Shown: piece after piece, positions 1-10,600 of the stretch
How the letters are laid out: each line of letters starts with the position of its first letter
How positions within the stretch are numbered: the stretch's first letter is position 1
Source of the DNA: Przewalskia tangutica
Taxonomy: Eukaryota; Streptophyta; Magnoliopsida; Solanales; Solanaceae
Length of the DNA: 64,000 bases
Direction: 5' to 3'
Assembly: GCA_029844215.1 (NCBI GenBank)
Contig: CM056724.1
Location: forward strand, 30,232,446 to 30,296,445
Notes under the pieces: model-generated
The model's input: only the letters and a program-made list of their open reading frames with translations
Told to the model about the DNA's origin: nothing
Database searches by the model: none
Position numbers and translations under genes: made by a program

Positions 1-1640
1 GAGAGTTTTCTGACGATGTCGGCGCTGGCTGGAGGCGCTGTGGCGCTTCATGGCTCTGCGGCGTTTCTGACTCATTTCATCTTTGTTCTTCAACAAAGGA
101 TGCAATACGCAGTATCATCAATTAAGATCACAACGTAGTTGTCTTCCCCCTCTATTTGTACAAACTTCAAGTCACCCGAGTAGGTGTTACTAAGTTATAG
201 AGGAGCCTACCTCACATTCATTTGAGGGTTTATGTTGACAGATGACAACAATCTCAATTTTGTTGACCTTTGAATGACTTTCTATTAAACGTGTCTTAAT
301 CTATGATGACATAGATGCACGGATTACAAAATATATCATCCACTTGGCTACCATTTTACTGTACCACTTTTGGTTATTATCGACCTATGGTACATGAGGC
401 GAAAAGCTCAAGCCATATTGTCCAACAACGTCCTTGACACCAAGTTTAGGACATGTATTACCTCGTTTAGAGTGATCTCATTTCTTAAGTCCTTTTGAAG
501 ACAAACTTTTCAACTTCTTCTATTATGAATATAGCGTTGCTTCACATGAACAACCTTTTGACCGTGGTTAGGTCGTAACTGGATCATATGCGATCTAGAC
601 TCTCTGGCCCACTCCAGTTGCCTTGGCAGACTGAGTGTCCAATTTCTTTTCTGCCTATCTCTTGGCCTTCAGATCTATTGCGATCTGGTAACTCTGAACC
701 ACTCCAGTCGCCCCTAGGTTGTGTATGACTGAGTGTCCAACATCGTCATGCTATGTGACGGATCTGGCCCACTCAAGTCGCCAGTTGGCAGACTGAGTGT
801 CCAACATCGTCATGCCTCTCTCATTTTTCAATGAAATTTGACGATTCTTGGCCCTACGGTCTACTCACTTAGTAGATTACACACGAGTAGAGACCAGATT
901 CTCCAACATATTGAACCATGATGTTTAAGTCATTAAAGATGGACGGACCCAACCTCCATCAAAGATAAATTTCCAACAATATTTACTATGGTCAAGTTTA
1001 AAGTGAAATCAATTTTTATTAATGAAGTGTGGTTTAGTAATTGAAGTGTATATAAAATAGCGAAACACACACTTCTCTCTGATCACGAATAAGAATTTTC
1101 TGTGCTTAGAGTCGAATCCAGAATTTCAAGAGAACGGATAGACCATTTCACTAAATAAAAGACATAAAAGTGTAGTAAATTTAGTTTTGATCCCTTGACA
1201 TTAAGGAAGTAAAATCAATGCTTAACCCGTGCACCACTCAATCAAATTTGACCATTTTATATTCCTTCTATTAATATTTGATATATTTTAAAAATTATAC
1301 ACATAATATAATGAGTTTAATCGGATGATGATGATTATGAGTTCACATGACCCATTTTTTGTACATAGTTTCGCCCCTGCCTATGCTCTCTCCGTTTTTC
1401 TTTTTCTGAGTAAAAATATTTGATATTTTCCAATTTTTGGATTAGATATTTTTAGTTTTCCAATATTTGGAGTCTGTCAGAATCAATTTTTGTTTGTTTG
1501 TTTTGGTTTTGGATAATAACTCCTTATTAAAATATATTTTCTGCAAAAAGTTTTCAATAAAGTCGAGAAATAAAGTACTCCATGTAAAAATATAGTAGGA
1601 AATAGCATTAACTTTCTCCTACAATACTTCTTTAATGCCT
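1..1640. other. No gene recognised; AT-rich flank with a short degenerate repeat
   Basis: I see no supportable coding exon. The first 100 bases are GC-richer than what follows. The stretch around 1100-1370 has the feel of an old dispersed repeat but I could not assign it to a family. If the acidic protein gene at 2614 is real, its upstream exon or exons lie here or left of the window; I could not find them. Confidence 0.4.
602..814. repeat. Three-copy degenerate direct repeat
   Basis: The word ACTGAGTGTCCAA occurs at 630, 728 and 792. Each copy is preceded by a variant of CCACTCCAGTYGCC, and the last two are followed by CATCGTCATG. Units are roughly 60-100 bp with variable spacing. Function unknown. 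Confidence 0.7.
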
Positions 1641-1659
1641 GCAGTTGCTAAAGTGTGTC

Positions 1660-1939
1660 TGGGCACGTTTGGTACATTGTATTAGCTGGATTATATCGGA
1701 TAAAAAAAATAGTGTTTGGTGAGCGTTTTCAGTCGGACTGAATTGTATTATTTTTAAATATAGTAAACTCCAACTGCCATTTTTGAGACTCATCCCCTGA
1801 CCAGTACTAAAAATAAAAAATAAAAAAATACAGTACATTATATATTAATACTCTAATACCGTCCATTATATATTAATACATTTCAGTCTATTACAATAGC
1901 AAAATTATACAGTTCAGTACGACGTATCAAACGAGCCCT
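1660..1939. mobile_element. hAT-like MITE (GGGCACGTTTGGTAC ends)
   Basis: The ends are inverted repeats: GGGCACGTTTGGTAC on the left and GTATCAAACGAGCCC on the right. This terminal sequence is typical of small non-autonomous hAT elements of plants. The body is AT-rich with no coding capacity. I could not find a clean 8-bp target duplication, so the element may be old or its ends a few bases off. Confidence 0.6.
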
Positions 1940-2613
1940 TAAGATACTGTTTTTCCGTGTTCGGAACTGAAACAGAATGTTAATTTGGCTTATATGCCTG
2001 TTGGGTTCCGGGTTAGTTGATGCATGAGGGTCCCACTAAGAATTACATATAGTTTGCCACTGCCGATCTGCAGAACAGATGCTTCAACGCCTGCTCCTTC
2101 ACAGTGGACTAATAAAGTACTAAATTGGTATATTTTGGGAATATAATTGAATTCTGCTTGGAAAATTCTTTAAGTGTCTTAGTATTAAATATTAAAAGCA
2201 TGTTGAGTAAAATATTGTCTTCTTATTTGGAAAATGAAACATGCTTTTCTAGGTTAAGAGAATATTATATCGGAATATTCTGTTAAGATATTATTAAATT
2301 TATGTTTCCAAATTCGGCTGGGCTCACATATTAACTTAGCAATTCTTTCTTTAGTAGGAGAAGGTCCACTCTGAACTGATCCAAATTGCTACTGAAATTG
2401 TCCCCTCTGTCCAGGTCCAATTAGTAATAGGCCCCTAGTATGTATTATGGGCCCATTTCAGAATAGTGCACTTGGGATTATGTCATGAGATTGACATTGT
2501 GGATGATGAACATATATGGAGCTTGTAGTCTATGAAACTTCTCCGTCATCTCTTTTACTATTTATAGTATTCCTAAAATATTCTTGTACAATGATGTCTG
2601 CAAATAATTCCAG

Positions 2614-3054
2614 GATGTAGTTGCGCCAACGTTGGCAATTGAGACTAAAGTCAGGAGAGAGCAAAACACAAATGATGAGCACAAAGTAGTTGATGCTGCT
2701 GAGGAGGGTGGTGATGGAAATGACAACGATGACAATGAGAATGGAGAATTTGAGGACGGCGAAGGGGAGTTTTCTGATGAAGGGGTTCATGAGCCCAACA
2801 AAAGCCAAGGAAATGCCAAGAAAAGCAATGGGGACACAAATGGAGAAGGTAATGAGAACGGAGATGAAGAAGATGGTGGTGAAGAAGGTCATGATGATGA
2901 CAACAATAACGATGATGATGGTGAAGATAATGATGACGATGATGGCGAAGAAGAGGAGGAAGAAGAAGAAGTTGTAGAGGAGGAGCCAGAAGATGATGAA
3001 GAAGAGGATGACAAAGAAGAAACTATCCAACCTCCAAAGAAGAGGAAGAAGTGA
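2614..3054 (+). CDS. Last exon of a highly acidic, NLS-bearing protein (putative nuclear or chromatin protein)
   Basis: The open frame begins after a plausible splice acceptor (AATAATTCCAG at 2603-2613; an in-frame TAA lies at 2605) and ends at TGA 3052-3054, giving about 146 residues. It starts DVVAPTLAIETK, so upstream coding exons are expected. Most of the chain is Asp, Glu, Gly and Asn, becoming nearly pure Asp/Glu over the last 60 residues. The C-terminus PPKKRKK is a classical nuclear localisation signal. Plants have a family of prothymosin-like, glutamate-rich small proteins ending this way; membership is inferred from composition and tail only. Its function is not established, though a histone or chromatin role is often supposed. 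It converges on the ATG14-like gene at 4651. No first exon was found, so a truncated copy cannot be excluded. Confidence 0.6.
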   Translation, partial: DVVAPTLAIETKVRREQNTNDEHKVVDAAEEGGDGNDNDDNENGEFEDGEGEFSDEGVHEPNKSQGNAKKSNGDTNGEGNENGDEEDGGEEGHDDDNNNDDDGEDNDDDDGEEEEEEEEVVEEEPEDDEEEDDKEETIQPPKKRKK

Positions 3055-4650
3055 ACAACTGCCTTGTGTTCTCTTGAACAATCTGAAGTTAGTTTAACTT
3101 GAGAGGGAGAAATATCCATTATGATTTTTAATTACCTTTCATTTGAAGTTATAGAGAACTTTGGAGATTTTACTTGAGCAAACAAAATTCTCCCTTCAAT
3201 TTAACATGTTTTCCAGAGTACATATCTGTCTTTCTTTACTTAAAATCAATTATCACCCATGGTTTCTGGTCTATGCGCAGTTCCAGTAACAAAGTATAGT
3301 AATTTTCTACGTGCATTACAATGGACAATGTACCTGAGCTGCAATTTGCTTAACAACCTGAAGCAAAGCAATTCTATTTGGACGTTGGATGTTCTTTACT
3401 CATGCAATCGAATAGCAGCTTTTAATAATTATAACTAAAACAACGACGAAAGAAAATACTATGATGAAACCCCTTATGTATATGTTTCCACTTTTAAAAA
3501 AAGGATTACATTAAAACTTAATTAAGTTCATCTCTCCCCCCTCTATACTAATCCTTTTTGGCCGTATGCTAAACTACACATGCCTATGACTCTATCCTGG
3601 GTAATTTACTTTTGCCTATCAACAACCAAGGAAAGTGCAAAGTGGTTACCTATAAGCTTGCTCCAGGAGCAGCAGTTCAATTTTGAGATTTAGCACGACT
3701 CAAGAATCTCCGGTTAACAGTCGTAGAAGAGATCATTAGAGGATCAGGGTTTTAACACTTGGCGATAAACAGCTTTTGTACCAGTATGGGGCAGGGGAGG
3801 GTGGCGAGAGCTAAATGCAAAAGGATATCACTTGCATATTCATCTTTAACCATGGGTGATTTTGCTTGGGTGCAAAACCATCACTCTTTCTCCAAAACTG
3901 TATGAGAATATGGTACAAGTAAAATACAGATGCTACGCTTCCATACACAAAGCAAAAACCACGTTCACACTATTTACAATTTGTGAAATGTTAAACTTAG
4001 TTTGTCAATTTACAAGCTTTATCTTCCAGGAGATTGGTGTAGCTCAGAAGCATCTCTCCATCCTTGGATGTCTATGCAACAGAAGGAAAAAAGGGAAGTT
4101 ATTTTATGATTAAATCTGAAGAGGCAAAGAAGAAAATTTTCAGTGTAAAACATGTATCTAAATGCTTTAGACATGCACTAACTATAACGATCACTCATGA
4201 TTTCCAGCAGTTCTTATTTGCTTAACACACATGATCAGTTCTAAACTTCCAACGGTACCAAACAGAAAGGTCATCATGTATGGAGCAGTTTTACATCACA
4301 CAGACTTAATGCCACGTCATGACCATATATTTTACAGCTAAACGTGGACAAAACACCCAGCCACTATCAAAGATATATTGAGCTGCAAGCGTGTAAACTT
4401 GGCAATGAAGCCTGGATTAGGTTTTGCTGGTATTGTATATATGTATTAGCAAATTACTAAAGAAGACAACAAATTAGCAGTCAGAATCAAACACTGGAAA
4501 TTGAATTATATTAGTCCCAAAACTATAGAAATATGAAAGAAACACTATCAGGGTATTAATTTGCATGTTATGTGAATGTGGCAAAGAAGCTCAGTGTACC
4601 TTCATGAGCACTGACACTAATTCCAATGAAGAAGCAATCCAAGAAGTGGC
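3055..4650. other. Intergenic space between two convergent genes
   Basis: It should contain the 3' UTR of the acidic-protein gene on the left and that of the ATG14-like gene on the right. No coding exon, repeat family or clear poly(A) signal could be assigned. Short open frames here have no recognisable composition or motif. Confidence 0.5.
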
Positions 4651-7600
4651 TCATTTCTTTGTTGCATCAATAAACATGGCCCGTGTCCAATGTTCAACAT
4701 CTTCTGTTTGTGATGGAGGAGGAGGAAAAGGAGGACGCTCAATAAGATCCCAGCCTTCAATTAAATTTTCATTCCTTCCTACATCAGATACTTCAGCGGC
4801 ATAAATTAAATTGCCAGTAGAACTTGGAAGAGCATTGTCAACTGTATTTCTCTGCAAAGTCAGGAAAGAAGAGAAATTTAATGTAACAAGCTTTGTTGTT
4901 AATCACATTCAAAATTTATTTATGGAAGAAAAACTAAAAAAAAGCATAGTTGCAATACATTATTAGGCACAGTTCGTAAAGAATTTCATATTTATGCCCA
5001 GTTATCAAAGTCACTAAAACAAATCCACTAGTAAACTAAGCCGACAGATCCTGAAAACCACAGCAACAATTCCAAAAGATTTTAACGAAATTGGAGTTAC
5101 AGGATTTCTGGATTTTCTATACTTTGCAGATCTTACGAAATTATGTTCCCTAATAAAGAAAATCATCAAGTTTTGAAAACACTTCTGCAGCTAACTCAAT
5201 TGTTACAAAGTATGCATAACCAAGAAAACTCAATTCAAGACTTATAAGAATCGCCTATTTATATTTGAGTTATGTCAAATCCTGCTTATCATAGACATTC
5301 TTCATTGCCACATTATTGAGTTCATTGTTCCCTAGCATAAGGTCCTTTTTCTCAACAAACTACTGCATACATGCGAGAAAGCAAAAAAAAAAAAAAGGAT
5401 TTGTAGACGTCAATGAAAGAAGATCTGTGGTCATCAAAAGTGGATGATGCCTTTTACCTCTAATAAAATGGCATAATGCTCTACAGAAACAAGTATTAAA
5501 TACATAAAAGCTCATATCTTTTACAGTTATGAAACCAATACTAAGACCTATGCATCTATACCAACACTGGCACATGTCTACATACTACAACAACAACAAA
5601 TCCCACAATGTGGAGTCTGGGAGGGTATAATGTACACAGATCTCACCTCCACCTTGGTAGGTAGAGCGCCTGTTTCCGGGAGACCCTCGGCTCAAGACAA
5701 AGCAAGTAAAGCAAAACAAAGTATGAGAAACGGTCAGACTCAGACGAGAAATTAAAGCATTGTGGACATGCAGATAGTAAAAATCAAATACGCAATGGTA
5801 GAGCACTCTAACAACAGGAAGCAGTAGCTAACACAACTAAATAAGATAAATAAATTACACTGAAGAACACATAGCACCAGGAATTAAACTACAGAGTACT
5901 ATAGAGCAATAATGTGTCTATAAGTGTGACAGGCTAATCGAGCCTACAGTAATAACACTACACTATCATTTTGTAAGCGTAAAGAGGACTACGCTCGACT
6001 ACCTACTACCATAATCCGTGTCCTCCACAACCCCCTATCTAAGGTCATGTCCTCAGTAAGTTGCACCTGCGTCATATCCCGTCTAATCACCTCTCCCCAA
6101 TACTTCTTTGGCCTACCTCTACCCCTCCTGAACCTGGCACATGTCTACATACTATTACCAATATATTTAGTACCAATATATGTTATGCTGAACTGAATCC
6201 ACAAACAGAAACTATACCAATACTGGCACATGTCCACTCTCCATCAAAGTGCTAGATGACCCGGCTGAATCTACATTCCAAACAGATTTGTTCAGTTGTT
6301 GGACTTGCTTGGATGCCCTACAAATTATAACACCGAATGACTGAATTGCAGGGCCACTGAATAAATCAGAGGTTTCAATGCCTTGAGAAGTAAATTTCTT
6401 TCATTGTATGAGTACAGATCTAGAACTGACATATAAATGAAGAAAAACGTACTTTGAACCAGACATTTTCAAAGAAAAAACAGATCGGACTTCCTTTGAA
6501 GAAGAAAGTGTAGCCAACAATCTTGCAAATGTTTCGAAGGTAGAGGCTTCGGCTGGAACTTCTAAACATAATGTGTTGTAACAGTATGCAGTAATGCAAG
6601 CAACACTTTTCTTGAGAAGTGCTATGCCTTTCTGCAAATCCTTGTGCGTTTCTATTGAGTGCAGGGAAGCAGAAGCATAGTTGAAACTACTACTATTAGA
6701 AGAATCCAACCGAGGTTTTCTATCAGATTCCATCGAGGTAACTCCAAAGTCACTAGAAGTTCCAGAATTACTGCAACTTCTGTCGTACCATGAAGCTTCC
6801 CCGCCTGAAGAGCAAAAGTTTTGGCGCGGAATAAAAAGTGGGTACTCGCCGCTGCGTGCATTGCATGATTAACATCAGTAAGAAAGTTCTCATCTCTTTG
6901 AATGGGAAAAGGAACATGAATTTCTACATTAGAATTAAAGGAATACCTTCTAGAGGACGGACGAGCATCCCAGTAAGAATCTCGTTGCCATATTCGAGAA
7001 CATGAACCCTAATGTAATAAACGAAGGCATACAGGAAATTAAAAAATAAACTTGTTCTGGATTCAAAGATAAAAAGAAATATGTTATTGTTTGACCATCT
7101 CTGTACCGTGAATCTGGCAAAAAAGGCAAGTGCATTCACTAAGGTATGAAAGCACTAGGAAAATGTTATGCTATTCCTCTAGCATAAAATAAATTGCAAT
7201 ATTTCTTTAAGTAAAGATTTTGTACTAAGGAAGCTCTGATAAGTCTCATTAATGTACCTTGAAATTAAAAAAAAAACTTGTTTTGGATTCAAAGATAAAA
7301 AGAAATATGTTATTGTTTGACCATCTATGTACCGTGACTCTGGCAAAAAAGGCAAGTGCATTCACTAAGGTCTGAGAGGCATTAGGAAATTGTTTTGCTA
7401 TTCAATCTAGCGAAAATAAATTGCAATATTTCTCTAAGTAAAAAATTTTGTACTAAGGAAGCTCTGATAAGTCCCGTACTCCCATTAATGTACCCTAAAG
7501 ACATTTGTGGCCCAACTACCAAAATAACTACAGAAAGTTTTTTGAGCATACCGCAAATCCTGAATTATGAAGTGCGGGAGCACAGACGCAGCGAACAACG

Positions 7601-10600
7601 AGGTTCAAAAGCTGCACCATATATCTGTATTCAATCATCGAAAATAGAACCATTAGAATATATTATTAGCTAGCCAAAATGGGTATTCTACAAAAATAGA
7701 TCGTAAAAATATTGGATAATTATCTCAATCTACTCAACACGTGGATATATATAGGCAGTGTTTCACTCTACCCTCCCCACACCCCACTTGTGGGTTTAAA
7801 CTGGGTATGTTGTTGTAAACAGCATCCCTAGAAAATGTATGGACATGCATTTCCCCTCATGCTTTTGTAATGACTGGATTCATTCTGTGCACCTAAACCA
7901 GCAAGTAGCACTCTTGGCATATTTACAGTTAACTATTCATTTACTTGAAGCACCAAAAAAGGAAGAACTAAATTCAACTCACTACACATAGTAACAAGCT
8001 CTTGGACCATAAGGGGGTACACAGTCAGTATTTCATCTTCCAGTGATCATTCCATAAAATGATCTCTTTTTTATTTGGAGCTCTTGGTCAGATAAGCCTT
8101 CTTCAATTCTTGTATAGCACAAGGCAATTTGAACCTTAACTAAAGAATCCCTAAATCCAGCCAAAAAACGAACAACTACACTCCAAGGCTTTGATAACTT
8201 CCTATAGTTTTACTGACATGACCCGAAATAAACAACCCTCACCTCCAATCCGAAAAGCCTAAGCATATGAAGAAAATGTGAAAGACACAGCATATCAATA
8301 AGAATGCTTAAACCTAACAGTTTTGAAAAGAAAAGAAATAGGAGCCTGACAGTACGCATCCAAAGCATAATTGCTACCCTGATAGGGCTATCAAAATTCT
8401 CTCCTTCTTGAATGCAAAAAAAAATGTGAGCGGCCAATGATCTACTTTGGTAGAAAAAAGCAGTGGCACTCCAAATCATAGAGGCTACAATTACTGGTCA
8501 CTAATGTAAACATTGTTCAAATAAAACAATGTATGATAGAAATTGAACACCCAGATGAGATTATGACAATAAACAGAGAAAACTCATACTGTCACTGCAC
8601 AATGGCTCTGCCTATATTTAGAAACTTGAAAGCCACATTATATGTCAGAAATTTAAAGATTACACAGCTGGAAAAGTGACTTATGTGATAACCAAGCAAA
8701 AGAAATTACCCTAAAGAAGCACCCAGCTCATCAGATGGAACTGAATGAGGATCAAGTCCTCTTGGCAACCTTGCATTACAGATGCTATCATATTGGCCAC
8801 TAGATCCATCTTTTTTTTCTCCATCAACTATTACCTGCAGCACAAGATTTGTATGAAATTACAAATTTGCCCCAAGTAAATAGTCCACACAGAAAGAGAA
8901 AGTTCAAAGTCCAAAATCCTCTTTTTGTTCGGCCATCGTAAATACCTAATGGAAACATTACTAAGCATACACATTCCAGGTTTTCTTCTTGAATGATAAC
9001 AAAGTTCCACCCATATACTAACAAGATGACCCGATAGCAGATGTAAAACTGTCAACTCCAATTTCTTTTTCTCCTAAAACAATCACAACTTTTATATGAA
9101 GCGGATTTAAATTTAAAGAAGAAATGAAGGATTTTTTAAGGGCCAAAAGAAATACTCTGTAAAGCATTTATGGAAGACCAACAGGCTACGATTCATAATC
9201 TCAACAATAGTTAGTGTTAGATACTTTATTTCAAGAAATAAAGGACAATGGCACCGATCCACAACACCCACGTGATCAAAATATCTAACTCTGAAGCTGA
9301 AATAATCATTTATTTTTACATACAACAGGGAAGCATGGGGTTTGACAGGTGTGATCTGCCATTGAAGCCTATTGCAGTTTTCCTCCCAAATGTTAACTTC
9401 AAGTACAAGAATATCAAGAGTTTGCTGATTGAAGAAAAAGGAGATGAAGTGCCTCACCAATTCAAAGGTAGTAAAGCATATACATAAAAAGAAAAGCCTG
9501 TTGAAATGACTACCATATTAATACTCATTCCATTCTCTGTAGTTTTTCCTAGGGTCAAGAGAATGTAATCATTTCATTCTCTGTAATTTGGATTAAATAG
9601 TGTGTGCCACAATTACCAGCACATATAATTGCTCGAGACTTACACGACGTTGATGGAATAACTTGCATATCTGTTTTACAACCACGGACTGTTTATGCAG
9701 AAGTTCAGAGGTAATTGCCATCTGCGGTTTCAATAAAAGAGAATTAGTAACATGAAAAATATCTGATAGGTGAGTTTGAAAGAAGGAGAATTCCTCACAT
9801 GCCCAAGATTTTGAGTGCAGATGAGATTAGGATAAAACTTCTCAAGTTGTTCCACGCGATTTTTTTCCAGCTACAATTTGACTCAGTCATCAGTGGGCTA
9901 TTTCATCAAACTATCCATAACAAAAGGCGAAATACAAAAGAAAGACTCCATTATACCATCCTTGTAGCTGATCCTAGCAACTCATACTGAACTTTCAGAT
10001 CATGAGACATCTTCTCAATTTTTGTTTTCCCTGTAAATACATGTATTAGTATGCTAGCCAATACGTTAAGCTCTGCAATTCAAATTGAACAGCTGCCATT
10101 AGTAGACAGGACCAAGAACCTTGTGTAACTTGCTCTTTCTGTTGTCGGAGCTTTTCCCTTAATCTAGCCAATTTTTCATTCCGAGGCACCCTCCAACTTA
10201 GTTGATCATCGGCCTTACTCTGAAGAAGATCAAAATGTCCGAATCAAAATCATGAGGAAGTACATGAACAGAAATCTTTTCAGCTAGAAGTATACCCCGT
10301 AACTGAATATTCTCCTTTTGTTTTATCAATCAAAAAAGCTCTGTAACTGAATTTTCTTTCATAAGTAATTAGTAAAAGTACACTCAATACAAAATAGAAG
10401 GGAGCTTATATCAGTTTAGGATATTGAACATCTGCGATAGGTAACATCAACTAGAAGGCAAACATGACAGTAGCTCATGACACCTGAAATAATCAAGTAG
10501 ACGGCCAGGCCTGTAGGCAGCAAGTCAAAATACGAATCCCATCAAGTTTTCAGTTGTTTAACAAGACTGTGTTGGCGTTTTTGTTATCAAAAGAAGGATA

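Noticed and set aside
1632..1838. 68-codon minus-strand ORF
   Set aside because: Lies across the MITE at 1660-1939 and has no recognisable motif.
2530..3081. 183-codon minus-strand ORF, very hydrophobic, looking like a membrane protein
   Set aside because: It is the antisense of the GAT/GAA/GAG-rich acidic exon; antisense of Asp/Glu codons reads as Ile, Phe, Leu and Val. No independent support.
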